DNA of 20,286 nt from Thermovenabulum sp049701175 (GCF_049701175.1 NZ_JBNATW010000036.1:1-20286); one strand, 5' to 3'. Positions 1 to 8,125 are shown, numbered from the stretch's first letter. The notes: a model not told the origin generated them from the letters alone. Numbers and translations: made by a program.

Positions 1-79
1 TCAATGTTTTATAGGTTATTGGTATGTAATTTTGATACCTTAATTTGACATAACACAGAAATTAACAGGGGGTGAAAAA

Positions 80-247
80 ATGAAGGATGATGATATAGAG
101 AGAATAGAAAAAATAAGATGCATGTTAAATAATGCTTTAAATATGAGTTTAAGCAGTGAAATGTTATTGAAAATTAGCCGAAAGCTCGATGTAAAAATTG
201 TTGATTACTATAAAAAGAGAGTTTTTATTCAAAAAAGTCAGAAATGA
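80..247 (+). CDS. Spo0E-family aspartyl-phosphate phosphatase (small)
   Basis: A 55-residue open frame starts at ATG 80 behind a strong ribosome binding site (AGGGGGTG, 67-74). The second half carries the family signature S-x-x-L-D: Ser33, Leu36 and Asp37 in ISRKLDVKIVDYYKK, between two predicted helices of the usual coiled-coil hairpin. Length fits the family, which is usually 45-85 residues. Known members dephosphorylate Spo0A~P and delay sporulation; whether this one targets Spo0A or another response regulator cannot be told from sequence. It lies about 118 bases upstream of the large receptor gene on the same strand. The single cysteine (Cys14) is not a family feature. The motif, length and start agree well. 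Confidence 0.85.
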   Translation: MKDDDIERIEKIRCMLNNALNMSLSSEMLLKISRKLDVKIVDYYKKRVFIQKSQK

Positions 248-364
248 AAGTTAAGTAGCTATTTACTAAAAAATAAAAATGATAATGTTTTGAGAAGGAA
301 AATGTATTATAATTTAAGTTAAAGGTAGCCCTTGAGTCTTTTGAATTTCCTTGAGGTGATTTTT

Positions 365-3300
365 TTGAAAAAACGTAAAAGATTTGGCTTTTTGAAAAAG
401 ATATTGGCCTTTACCTTCCTCCTAATTTTTTTGTTTTCAATAAAGGTGTCAGGAAATAACAACAACAAAATTAAAGTTGCAGGTGATAAAAATTTTCCGC
501 CATATGAATTTTTGGAGGCAGGAGGAATTTTTAAAGGCTTTAATGTTGATATAATGAATACGATTTCAATCTATACAGGATTAGAAGTTGAATACGTGCC
601 TATGGAATGGAGTGAAGCGGTAAAGGCTTTAGAAGAGGGCAGTGTAGATGCAGTCCTCGGAATGGCAAAAAGCCCGGGGAGGGAAAAGAAGTTTGATTTT
701 TCCATTCCAATCTTGGTAAACTCAAGGGTTTTATTTACAAAAAGGGATAATACAAAAATCAACTCACTAAATGATTTAATAGGAAAAAAAGTGGCATTAC
801 AGAAAGGGGATATAGCCGAAGAAATAATAAAAAAGGTTGAGGATGTTGAGGTTATTAGAGAAAAAACGCAGTATGAAGCCCTTATGGATTTAGTTGAGAG
901 CAAGGCAGATGCATTCATAGGTAATAAATACGCCAGTCTTTATTTTGTAAAGAAAAACAATTTAGAAAAACTTGTAAAAATAGTTAATGGGCCATTAAGT
1001 GAGAGCGACTATTGTATAGCTGTTAAAAAGGGTAACTATAAGCTTTTGGGTTTGATAAACAGCGGGCTTGAGAGAATGAAAAAAGACGGCGTATATAATA
1101 AGATATACGAAAAATGGTTTGGCGAGGAATTCGTTGATGTAAAATCGATAATTAAGAGATACTTATCTATTGGGCTTGGTGCTGTTTCCATTTTAATTGC
1201 AGCTTTGGTTTTGCTTGCTGCTGCAAATAAAAAACTTAATAAGATGGTAGCAATAAAGACAAAAGAGCTTATAAGGGCAAATGAAGAACTGACAGCGACT
1301 TATGAAGAGATTTCTGCACAAAATGAAGAATTAATAGCAAGCTATGAAGAATTAAGGGCATCAGAACAGAAAGTAAGGGAGCTTCAAGAAAGATTAATGC
1401 TCGCATTAGATGCCAGCGATACCAGTGTATGGGAGTACAATTTAAAAGAGAAGAAATTTTATATCACTGAAAATATTCAAGCTATAATTAAAAATTTTAA
1501 AGAAAACAATGGATACAAGTCTATATTGAGAAGTATTGAAAAAAAAGATAGAAAAAATCTTTTTGAAAAAATAAGGCAGGCCTATAAAGGTAAAATTGAA
1601 AATATTGAGGTCAAGGTAAGGGTAAAGAGTTGCGGAGAAAATAAGAAATATTTGTTAATACAGGGAAAACTTATAGATGATAAAATTACTGGTGTAATAA
1701 GTGATATTACGGAGTTAGAGAGCTATAGAAAAAAGCTCGAATTTGAACTGGAACGTTATAGAGCACTTTTTATGAATTCAAGGGATGGTATTATCTATTA
1801 TGATAAGGACAAAAAGATAACGGGAGTAAATCCTGCTTTTGAAAGGATATTTGGGTATAGTAAGGAAGAAATATTAGGGAAGAGTATATATGATGATGTA
1901 ATAGCAAAAAAGTTTAAACTTAGCGCAAAAATGGCGGAGAAAATATTAAATGGGGAAAGGAACTTTTTTACCTACGAGGGGATAAGGTATAAAAACGACG
2001 GGAAGCCTGTTTTCGCAAAAATGAAAGATATAATTGTAAGAAACAAAAACAACGAGATAGTGGGTGCTTTTTCCTTTTATGAAGATATTACAGAAGAAAA
2101 AAGGTATTTGGAGCAATTGAAGGCTTTATTCAATTATTCCCCTGATGCCATTGTTTTGGTAGATAGAAATCATAAGATTGTTGATATAAATCCTGCTTTT
2201 GAAAGACTTTTTGAATATAAAAAGGAAGAATGTGTTGGAAAAGATATAGACGAACTTCTGCCGGGGGAAATGGATAGGGATTCAGCTCGAAGGATAACAA
2301 ACTCAGTCTTCCAAGAAGAAAGTGTAAGCACGGAAGGAATAAGGTATACAAAGAGCGGTAAACCTATTTACGTAACCATAAAAAGCATCCTTGTAAAAAT
2401 TAACGAAGAAATAATAGGATTATACGGTATTTATACGGATATTACGGAAATACACGAGTACAGGAAGAAATTGGAGTACATGAGCCTGCACGATAATTTA
2501 ACGGGGCTTTATAATCGGGCGTTTTTTGAAGAGGAGTTAAAAAGGTATGCCGGGAGCAGGGATTATCCCATTTCTATTATAATGATAGACTTAAACGGCC
2601 TAAAGCTCATAAACGACTCCTTAGGTCACGAAAAGGGGGATAAGCTCCTTCGTACGTGTGCGGAGGTACTTCAACGCTCAATTAGGACTTCAGATATACT
2701 TGCGAGGATAGGTGGAGATGAATTTGCCCTTCTTCTTCCGAGGACTTTCTATTCTGATGCAGAAAAGATAGTGAAGAGAATAATGGAAAATGTAGAAAAA
2801 TACAATGCGACAGAAGCACAAGATGGCCTTTATTTGAGTTTAGCTATTGGCTTTGCAACTGCTGAAAGCGATAATATAAATTTAAAAGACGTCATGAAAA
2901 AAGCCGATGAATTGATGTATCGCGACAAACTTTTAAAAAGCACAAGTATAAGAAGCCAAACCTTAAATGTCCTGCTGTCGGTTTTAGCTGAGAAAGATTG
3001 TATTATAGAAGGACATACAAAAAGAGTAAAGGAACTATGTCTCAAAATGGGGCAAAAGTTAGGACTTCCTCCTAAGGAGCTCTCTGACCTTTCCATTTTT
3101 GCTGAGGTGCACGACCTCGGCGAGGTAGCAATATCTGACAGCATATTAAATAAAAAAGGGCCGCTTACAGATGGGGAATGGGAAATTATTAAGCAGCACT
3201 CGGAGAAGGGATACAGGATTGCTCTTTCGTCACCTGATCTTGCGGGTATTGCCGATCTGATATTGAAGCATCATGAAAGATGGGATGGGAAGGGTTACCC

Positions 3301-3502
3301 CCTTGGACTAAAAGGAAAGGAAATACCACTTTTATGCCGCATACTTTCCGTTGCAGATGCTTTTGATGCAATGACCTCGAAAAGGCCTTACAATATGGTA
3401 AAAAGTGTAGAAGAGGCGCTTTCGGAGATAAAAAGAAATGCAGGCACCCAATTCGACCCTGAAATCGTAGAGGTATTCCTCAGCCTATTTGATAAAAATT
3501 AA
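365..3502 (+). CDS. Membrane receptor: SBP_bac_3 sensor, 3x PAS, GGDEF and HD-GYP
   Basis: The start chosen is TTG 365: GAGGTG (353-358) lies six bases upstream and the product then opens with a lysine-rich signal/anchor (about residues 1-30). An upstream in-frame TTG at 332 lacks a site. The 1045-residue protein has a class-3 periplasmic binding domain (about 35-255, amino-acid type, with SPGR near 103-106), a membrane helix (266-288), a coiled coil (292-345), a degenerate PAS (347-455) and two clear PAS domains (465-580 and 586-700). A GGDEF domain follows (GGDEF at 783-787, with inhibitory-site RTSD at 774-777), then an HD-GYP domain (HD at 916-917, HH at 969-970, then DGKGYP). It should make and/or break cyclic di-GMP in response to an extracellular ligand, probably an amino acid (inference). 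The HD motif reads HDLGE, not the usual HDxGK, so phosphodiesterase activity is uncertain. Confidence 0.93.
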   Translation: MKKRKRFGFLKKILAFTFLLIFLFSIKVSGNNNNKIKVAGDKNFPPYEFLEAGGIFKGFNVDIMNTISIYTGLEVEYVPMEWSEAVKALEEGSVDAVLGMAKSPGREKKFDFSIPILVNSRVLFTKRDNTKINSLNDLIGKKVALQKGDIAEEIIKKVEDVEVIREKTQYEALMDLVESKADAFIGNKYASLYFVKKNNLEKLVKIVNGPLSESDYCIAVKKGNYKLLGLINSGLERMKKDGVYNKIYEKWFGEEFVDVKSIIKRYLSIGLGAVSILIAALVLLAAANKKLNKMVAIKTKELIRANEELTATYEEISAQNEELIASYEELRASEQKVRELQERLMLALDASDTSVWEYNLKEKKFYITENIQAIIKNFKENNGYKSILRSIEKKDRKNLFEKIRQAYKGKIENIEVKVRVKSCGENKKYLLIQGKLIDDKITGVISDITELESYRKKLEFELERYRALFMNSRDGIIYYDKDKKITGVNPAFERIFGYSKEEILGKSIYDDVIAKKFKLSAKMAEKILNGERNFFTYEGIRYKNDGKPVFAKMKDIIVRNKNNEIVGAFSFYEDITEEKRYLEQLKALFNYSPDAIVLVDRNHKIVDINPAFERLFEYKKEECVGKDIDELLPGEMDRDSARRITNSVFQEESVSTEGIRYTKSGKPIYVTIKSILVKINEEIIGLYGIYTDITEIHEYRKKLEYMSLHDNLTGLYNRAFFEEELKRYAGSRDYPISIIMIDLNGLKLINDSLGHEKGDKLLRTCAEVLQRSIRTSDILARIGGDEFALLLPRTFYSDAEKIVKRIMENVEKYNATEAQDGLYLSLAIGFATAESDNINLKDVMKKADELMYRDKLLKSTSIRSQTLNVLLSVLAEKDCIIEGHTKRVKELCLKMGQKLGLPPKELSDLSIFAEVHDLGEVAISDSILNKKGPLTDGEWEIIKQHSEKGYRIALSSPDLAGIADLILKHHERWDGKGYPLGLKGKEIPLLCRILSVADAFDAMTSKRPYNMVKSVEEALSEIKRNAGTQFDPEIVEVFLSLFDKN

Positions 3503-3522
3503 CCCCGCAAATAAGCGGGGTT
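3501..3522. terminator. Shared terminator of convergent genes
   Basis: The inverted repeat AACCCCGC / GCGGGGTT with a six-base AAATAA loop starts just inside the receptor stop codon. On the plus strand it is followed by TTTAAGATTTT. On the minus strand the stem is followed by AATTTTTATC. It can therefore end transcription of both the receptor gene and the convergent hsp20 gene. Confidence 0.8.
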
Positions 3523-3532
3523 TAAGATTTTA

Positions 3533-3967
3533 CTATTCAATTTCGATTTTTCTACCTTGAGGCTTTGATGGGGTTATTTTTGGCAGGACTAAGCGCAGGA
3601 CGCCATTATTATAACTTGCTTTTATTTTATCCGCGTCGATATTTTCAGGTAAGGGAATAGTCCTTGAAAAGCTACCCCTTCTTCTTTCCCTGTGGATATA
3701 GTTTTCATGTTTTTCTTCTACTATCTCGTCCTGCTTGCCGGAGATTGTGAGCATATTGCCTTCATGGTGAATTTCAATATTGTTTTTGTCATATCCGGGC
3801 AAGTCCGCTTCTATGATGTACTCTTTTTCAGTTTCCCTCATATCAATTTTTATTGTTTGTGGATTGAATAAATCATAAAAATTATCAAAGAAGTTTTCTA
3901 TATCAAGGTCAAAAAAGGCAGGTAAAAAACCCCTTCTTCTCCATGGCATAATATGTCTTTCACTCAT
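3533..3967 (-). CDS. Small heat-shock protein (Hsp20/alpha-crystallin)
   Basis: A 144-residue protein starting at ATG 3967 behind AGGAGGTG. The N-terminal ~35 residues are aromatic-rich (WRRRGFLPAFF, FFDNFYDLF). An alpha-crystallin domain spans about 38-133, with the typical EADLPGYDKNNIEI and the hallmark NNGVLRLVLPK. The C-terminal tail ends with an I-x-I element (IEI, 141-143) that in this family docks into neighbouring subunits. Such proteins are ATP-independent cytoplasmic holdases that form oligomers and bind unfolding proteins during heat or other stress. The gene stands alone, convergent with the receptor gene and divergent from acpS, and has its own promoter with a CtsR-like operator. 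Confidence 0.95.
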   Translation of the reverse strand: MSERHIMPWRRRGFLPAFFDLDIENFFDNFYDLFNPQTIKIDMRETEKEYIIEADLPGYDKNNIEIHHEGNMLTISGKQDEIVEEKHENYIHRERRRGSFSRTIPLPENIDADKIKASYNNGVLRLVLPKITPSKPQGRKIEIE

Positions 3968-4009
3968 AATAACACCTCCTATGGAAAATATTAGTTTAAT
4001 CTACAATAA

Positions 4010-4038
4010 ATTATACAATAAAGGTCAAAGAAGGTCAA
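4010..4038 (-). promoter_or_regulatory. SigA-type promoter of hsp20
   Basis: On the minus strand TTGACC (4038-4033) and TATAAT (4015-4010) are separated by exactly 17 bases. The -10 ends 42 bases before the hsp20 ATG. The match is close to the vegetative consensus. Confidence 0.75.
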
Positions 4039-4039
4039 G
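4023..4039 (+). promoter_or_regulatory. CtsR-like operator overlapping the hsp20 promoter
   Basis: The plus strand reads GGTCAAAGAAGGTCAAG. That is two direct heptads separated by three bases, matching the known CtsR consensus (A/G)GTCAAA-NAN-(A/G)GTCAAA at all but the last base. It covers the -35 and part of the spacer of the hsp20 promoter, a placement suited to repression. CtsR control is an inference; the regulator gene is not in this window. Confidence 0.65.
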
Positions 4040-4048
4040 AAATTATAT

Positions 4049-4077
4049 TTGAAATTTTTAAAAAAAGAAGGTATTTT
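4049..4077 (+). promoter_or_regulatory. Possible promoter for acpS operon
   Basis: TTGAAA (4049-4054) and TATTTT (4072-4077) are separated by 17 bases, pointing toward acpS about 125 bases downstream. The -10 is only a fair match, and in such A/T-rich DNA chance hits are common. It lies back to back with the hsp20 promoter. Confidence 0.35.
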
Positions 4078-4202
4078 AATAAAGCAAATCGAAATTTAAT
4101 TATAGTAGTTTAACGTTATCATTTATATTTTTTTCTCATATTCCACTTTTATGTTCGTATATATCAGGAAAAAAAGGCGGGAAAATATAAAGGATGGTAA
4201 AA

Positions 4203-4592
4203 ATGGGCATAGGAATAGATATTGTAGAAGTAGAACGGATAAGAAAAGCCTGTGAAAAAAGGAATTTTTTAGAAAAAATTTTTACAAAAGAAGAAATTAA
4301 AAGTTTAACGAAAAATAAATTTTTTTACCAAAGCCTTGCGGCAAGGTTTGCTGCAAAGGAGGCAGTCGTAAAAGCGTTGGGTACAGGGATAGGGACTGTT
4401 AGATGGAAGGATATTGAAATATTAAAGGATGCGAAAGGCAAACCTATTGTTAATCTTTACGGAAAGGCGAAGGAAAAATTTTATGAAAAAGGATTTAAAT
4501 GTATCGAGATTTCCTTGAGTCATACAAAAGACTATGCTTGTGCGGTTGCCTTTGCTTTTGGAGGGGTTTTTGATGAAAGTAGTAATGCCTGA
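4203..4592 (+). CDS. acpS: Holo-[acyl-carrier-protein] synthase
   Basis: AcpS moves the 4'-phosphopantetheine arm of coenzyme A onto a serine of apo-ACP, switching on fatty acid synthesis. The 129-residue product starts MGIGIDIVEVERI, with the Mg-binding Asp6, and holds the family motif LAARFAAKEAVVKALGTG with Glu53 as second metal ligand. The size fits the usual 115-130. ATG 4203 is preferred because AAAGGA (4189-4194) sits at normal distance; the alternative ATG 4194 overlaps that site and would add three residues. The 3' end overlaps nnr by 20 bases, suggesting translational coupling. acpS next to nnr and alr is a common Firmicute arrangement. Confidence 0.95.
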   Translation: MGIGIDIVEVERIRKACEKRNFLEKIFTKEEIKSLTKNKFFYQSLAARFAAKEAVVKALGTGIGTVRWKDIEILKDAKGKPIVNLYGKAKEKFYEKGFKCIEISLSHTKDYACAVAFAFGGVFDESSNA

Positions 4593-6123
4593 AACAATGA
4601 AAAAACTCGATAAAATTGCTGTACAAGAGTATGGTATTCCCAGCATTGTTCTCATGGAAAATGCAGGGAAAGCTGTGGCCGATGTTGCTGAAAGGGCTTT
4701 TTTTGAACAAAGATTAAAAGCAAAAAGGGTCTATGTTTTTTGCGGTAAAGGCAACAATGGAGGCGACGGTTTTGCTGCTGCAAGACATCTTAAAAATAAG
4801 GGTTTTGAAGTTGAAGTTTTTGCAGTTGAGGGAAAATCAAAAATTTCCGGCGATGCCTTAATAAATTGTAATATAATTGAAAAAATGGGTATTCCCACAT
4901 ATCTAATAAATGATGACGAAGGTTTAAAAAGGGCTAGGGATGCGGCAAAAGACGACGCATTCATTATTGATGCCCTTTTGGGGACTGGGGTAAAGGGTGA
5001 GGTAAAGGGGATTCTCAAAGAAGTAATTAATATTATCAACAATTCTACAAGTTATAAGATTGCGGTGGATATTCCATCAGGGGTATGCGGAGCTACGGGT
5101 AAAATTTTAGGTTGTGTCGTAAAAGCAGACGAGACGGTTACCATGGGTCTTTTAAAACCAGGCCTTTTGCTTTATCCCGGAGCATTATATACAGGAAAAG
5201 TTACTGTCGCTGACATTGGTATGCCGGTGGATTTAATAGAAAAGATTGAGTCCGAAGGTGTACTTTTAAAAGAAGATATAATAAAAAGTTATTTTGAACC
5301 TTATCCACCCAATGTCCATAAAGGCTATTTCGGTAAAGTTTTTATAATAGCAGGCTCAAAAGGACTGACAGGGGCTGCTGCCCTTTGCGGATTGGCTTCT
5401 CAAAGAGCTGGGGCAGGCCTTGTGACCGTAGGTGTGCCGGAAAGCTTAACACCTATTTTTGAAATAAAATTAACTGAAGTTATGAAAAAACCCCTTCCTG
5501 ATATTGATGGCAAGATTTCTTTCAAGGCTTTAGAACCTGCTTTAGAGTTTGCAGAGAAGGTGGATGCGGTAGCAATAGGTCCGGGACTTTCGCAAGATGA
5601 AGAAACTAAGGAATTTGTAAAACAGTTCGTTAAAAATTGCAATAAACCTATGGTTATAGATGCCGATGGCTTAAATGCTTTCCAGGAAGAACCAGAAAGG
5701 CTTTTGGAAAGAGGGGGGGATGTTGTGCTTACTCCCCATTCCGGAGAACTTTCCAGGTTATTATCTGTTTCCGTTGCTGAAATAGAGGAAGATAGGTGGC
5801 AAGCAGTAACAAAAGCGGCGAAAAAGTTTAACTGCACGGTTTTATTAAAGGGTGCAAGAACATTAATAAAAGATAGTAATTCTCCGGTATATATAAACCC
5901 TACCGGAAATCCGGGAATGGCAACAGGGGGAAGCGGGGATGTTCTTACAGGTATAATTGCAGCCTTTTTGGCCAGGAAAATGACTCCTTTAAATGCGGCA
6001 CAGGCGGGTGCCTATATTCACGGCTTAGCCGGAGATATAGCAAAGAGAGTTAAAGGGGAAATATCTTTAATTGCCGGTGATATAATCGAAAATTTAGATA
6101 AGGCATTTTTAGATATATTTTAA
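4573..6123 (+). CDS. nnr: Bifunctional NAD(P)HX epimerase / dehydratase
   Basis: A two-domain repair enzyme of 516 residues. The N-terminal YjeF_N domain (about 1-215) is the NAD(P)HX epimerase, with GKGNNGGDGF at 58-67, DALLGTG and DIPSGV. The C-terminal ribokinase-like domain (about 235-515) is the ADP-dependent (S)-NAD(P)HX dehydratase, with DADGLNAF, LTPHSGE and NPTGNPGMATGGSGD holding the catalytic Asp456. Together they restore hydrated NADH/NADPH formed by heat or side reactions. Start ATG 4573 follows GGAGGGG (4560-4566); an upstream in-frame start would extend far into acpS without a better site. Both domains appear complete. It lies between acpS and alr in a likely operon. Confidence 0.95.
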   Translation: MKVVMPETMKKLDKIAVQEYGIPSIVLMENAGKAVADVAERAFFEQRLKAKRVYVFCGKGNNGGDGFAAARHLKNKGFEVEVFAVEGKSKISGDALINCNIIEKMGIPTYLINDDEGLKRARDAAKDDAFIIDALLGTGVKGEVKGILKEVINIINNSTSYKIAVDIPSGVCGATGKILGCVVKADETVTMGLLKPGLLLYPGALYTGKVTVADIGMPVDLIEKIESEGVLLKEDIIKSYFEPYPPNVHKGYFGKVFIIAGSKGLTGAAALCGLASQRAGAGLVTVGVPESLTPIFEIKLTEVMKKPLPDIDGKISFKALEPALEFAEKVDAVAIGPGLSQDEETKEFVKQFVKNCNKPMVIDADGLNAFQEEPERLLERGGDVVLTPHSGELSRLLSVSVAEIEEDRWQAVTKAAKKFNCTVLLKGARTLIKDSNSPVYINPTGNPGMATGGSGDVLTGIIAAFLARKMTPLNAAQAGAYIHGLAGDIAKRVKGEISLIAGDIIENLDKAFLDIF

Positions 6124-6151
6124 ATAAGATTATAAAGAGAGGGGAATTGCG

Positions 6152-7321
6152 ATGATAGAATCTGTAAGACCTACAAGGGCAGAGATTTTACTGGATAACT
6201 TAAAACATAACATAAAAGAGGTTTTGAGGATAAAAGACAGAAATTCCAAATTTTGTGCTGTGGTAAAAGCTGATGCTTATGGACATGGAGCTGTTGAGGT
6301 TTCTCGAATAGCTCTTTCCATGGGGGCTGATTACCTTGCAGTTGCTTTTTTAGACGAAGCACTTGTACTGAGGAAGGAAGGGATAGAAGCTCCAATCCTT
6401 ATTTTGGGTTTTACACCTGAGGACCAGTTTGATAAAATAATAGAGAACGACATTACTCAGACCGTATTCAGCTTTGAGTTAGCAAAAAAATTGTCTTTAA
6501 AGGCAAGAGAAATGGGAAAGTCTGCTAAAGTTCATATAAAATTGGATACGGGTATGGGCAGAATAGGATTTTTAGCTGAAACTTCTTCACTTCCAGAAAT
6601 AGAAGAAATTTTTAACCTGCCAAATATCGAGGTGGAAGGTATTTTTACCCATTTTGCTAAAGCCGATGAAAAGGATAAGGGTTTTACCTTTGAGCAATTT
6701 GATAGATTCATGACTGTTGTAGGTAAATTAGAAAATAAAGGGTATAAAATCCCTATTAAACATGTGGCTAACAGTGCTGCTATAATAGATCTGCCAGAGA
6801 CCCATCTGGATATGGTGAGGGCAGGCATCATGCTCTATGGGTGTTATCCTTCCGATGAGGTAGATAAAGAAAAGGTTGATTTAAAACCTGTAATGTGTTT
6901 CAAAACCAAAATTGCTCATCTTAAAGAGTTGGAAAAGGGGAAACCCATAAGTTATGGAGGAACTTTTATTACGCAAAGAAAAAGTAAAATCGCCACACTG
7001 CCCGTAGGGTATGCAGATGGCTATTTTAGGCTGCTGTCCTCAAAAGGAGAGGTTGTTGTAAGAGGAAAAAGGGCAAAAGTAGTGGGAAGGGTCTGCATGG
7101 ATCAGTGCATGATTGATGTAACGGATTTAGAAGAAATAAAAGTAGGTGACGATGTGGAGCTTTTTGGGGAAGGTAGAGAAAACGGAGTAACTGCCGATGA
7201 AGTAGCAAAAATGATAGGCACAATTTCGTATGAAGTATTATGTGCTGTGTCAAAACGGGTGCCAAGGGTCTATATAGAAAATGGAAACATTGTTAAGGTA
7301 AAAAATTATTTAACAAATTAG
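6152..7321 (+). CDS. alr: Alanine racemase
   Basis: A PLP enzyme of 389 residues that interconverts L- and D-alanine for peptidoglycan. The PLP lysine is Lys39 in VVKADAYGHG, and the opposite catalytic base is Tyr268 in PISYGGTF. The fold-III barrel (about 8-240) and the C-terminal beta domain with GRVCMDQCMIDVT are both present. The start is ATG 6152 after GAGAGGGG. It lies 28 bases after nnr and 72 bases before mazE. Adjacency of alr with an ndoAI/ndoA-like pair is the usual Firmicute order. Nothing distinguishes biosynthetic from catabolic use, but the context favours the housekeeping enzyme. Confidence 0.95.
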   Translation: MIESVRPTRAEILLDNLKHNIKEVLRIKDRNSKFCAVVKADAYGHGAVEVSRIALSMGADYLAVAFLDEALVLRKEGIEAPILILGFTPEDQFDKIIENDITQTVFSFELAKKLSLKAREMGKSAKVHIKLDTGMGRIGFLAETSSLPEIEEIFNLPNIEVEGIFTHFAKADEKDKGFTFEQFDRFMTVVGKLENKGYKIPIKHVANSAAIIDLPETHLDMVRAGIMLYGCYPSDEVDKEKVDLKPVMCFKTKIAHLKELEKGKPISYGGTFITQRKSKIATLPVGYADGYFRLLSSKGEVVVRGKRAKVVGRVCMDQCMIDVTDLEEIKVGDDVELFGEGRENGVTADEVAKMIGTISYEVLCAVSKRVPRVYIENGNIVKVKNYLTN

Positions 7322-7393
7322 GTATATTTTTCTATTTTTATTCAAATAATTATAGTGGTTTGTTTTTTGAAGATGCTCATAGGGGGTGCCGCT

Positions 7394-7669
7394 GTGGCCG
7401 GGCTTGTAAAAATTACTGTTAGCTTGCCAGAAAATCTTTTGAAACAATTTGACGGGATTTTATCATTGGAGAAGAAGGATAGAAGCGAATTGATTCGGGA
7501 TGCTATGATGCTTTATATAAAAGAAAAGGAAAGGATAAGGATGAGGGAACAGCTTAAAACGGGGTATATGGAAATGGCGGAACTAAATTTGAAAATTGCA
7601 GAGATGGGAATTCATCAGGATTTTCAGGATTTTTTTTCCTATGAGTTAAGACTGTCGGAGAGTGAATAA
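7394..7669 (+). CDS. mazE: MazE/EndoAI-type antitoxin (ribbon-helix-helix)
   Basis: The start is GTG 7394, five bases after AGGGGGTG (7381-7388); the longer frame from 7355 has no site. The 91-residue product begins with a ribbon-helix-helix DNA-binding segment (VKITVSLPENLLKQFDGI, then a helix with RSELIRDAMMLYI). A C-terminal toxin-binding tail contains GYMEMAELNLKIAEMG, which resembles Bacillus EndoAI. Antitoxins of this type bind and inhibit the paired MazF RNase and repress their own operon. One base separates its stop codon from the mazF start. Confidence 0.9.
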   Translation: MAGLVKITVSLPENLLKQFDGILSLEKKDRSELIRDAMMLYIKEKERIRMREQLKTGYMEMAELNLKIAEMGIHQDFQDFFSYELRLSESE

Positions 7670-7670
7670 C

Positions 7671-8021
7671 GTGCTTGTCCGACGAGGGGATGTTTTTTAC
7701 GCTGATTTAAATCCTGTAGTAGGCTCAGAACAAGGTGGAGTGCGCCCCGTTTTAGTGGTACAAAACGATGTGGGTAATAAATACAGTCCTACGGTAATAG
7801 TTGCTGCTATTACCTCTCAGATTGATAAGGCTAAACTACCTACTCATGTAGAACTGAAAAAGGAAGATTACGGGCTTGAAAAGGATTCCGTGGTTTTGCT
7901 GGAGCAGCTTAGGACTATTGATAAGAGGAGATTGAAGGAAAAGATTACCTTTTTAGACAGTGAAATAATGGCAAAAGTAGATGAAGCTTTAAAGATAAGT
8001 TTGGGACTCGTGGATTTTTAA
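7671..8021 (+). CDS. mazF: MazF/EndoA-type mRNA interferase toxin
   Basis: A 116-residue PemK/MazF endoribonuclease. The start chosen is GTG 7671, eight bases after GGAGAG; the GTG at 7662 would overlap that site. Family motifs are intact: RRGDVFYADLNPVVGSEQGG with the catalytic Arg of the GGVRP loop, then VAAITSQ, and the ending LLEQLRTIDKRRL. It closely resembles Bacillus EndoA, which cuts RNA at a U-ACAU-type site; the cut site here is not deducible. No truncation or active-site loss is seen, so the toxin is probably functional and held by the adjacent antitoxin. Confidence 0.94.
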   Translation: MLVRRGDVFYADLNPVVGSEQGGVRPVLVVQNDVGNKYSPTVIVAAITSQIDKAKLPTHVELKKEDYGLEKDSVVLLEQLRTIDKRRLKEKITFLDSEIMAKVDEALKISLGLVDF

Positions 8022-8029
8022 TAATAAAG

Positions 8030-8050
8030 GCAGGGTATTCCTGCATTTTT
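8030..8050 (+). terminator. Probable terminator after mazF
   Basis: The short stem GCAGG / CCTGC (8030-8034 and 8040-8044) with a five-base loop is followed by ATTTTTATTT. It starts nine bases after the mazF stop codon. The stem is short, so termination may be partial. Confidence 0.55.
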
Positions 8051-8071
8051 ATTTATAAAAAATAACAATTT

Positions 8072-8080
8072 TGCTATAAT
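8072..8080 (+). promoter_or_regulatory. Extended -10 promoter for the HD-GYP operon
   Basis: TGCTATAAT is a perfect -10 with the TGN extension. A weak -35 (TTTATA, 8052-8057) sits 17 bases upstream. It lies 46 bases before the start at 8126 and downstream of the mazF terminator. Confidence 0.6.
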
Positions 8081-8125
8081 TTTGGTGTGCGTATTTATCA
8101 ATAAAAAAACATTTTTGGAGGATTT

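Noticed and set aside
21..39. Inverted repeat GGTAT / ATACC near the window start
   Set aside because: Only five bases per arm with a nine-base gap in A/T-rich DNA; no regulator or promoter links to it.
45..50. Perfect TTGACA upstream of the Spo0E-like gene
   Set aside because: The -10 position 17 bases downstream falls in the G-rich ribosome binding site, so no promoter can be drawn.
290..313. TTGAGA (290-295) and TATAAT (308-313) before the receptor gene as a promoter
   Set aside because: Spacing is only 12 bases, too short for a vegetative promoter; the TATAAT alone may still be used but I have no -35 to support it.
2130..2351. Antisense open frames inside the receptor and other large genes
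   Set aside because: They lack ribosome binding sites and recognisable motifs, and follow from the codon pattern of the strong genes on the other strand.
7394..8021. A new toxin-antitoxin system on a mobile island
   Set aside because: The pair is a standard MazE/MazF (EndoAI/EndoA) module in its usual place after alr, with no mobile-element signs.
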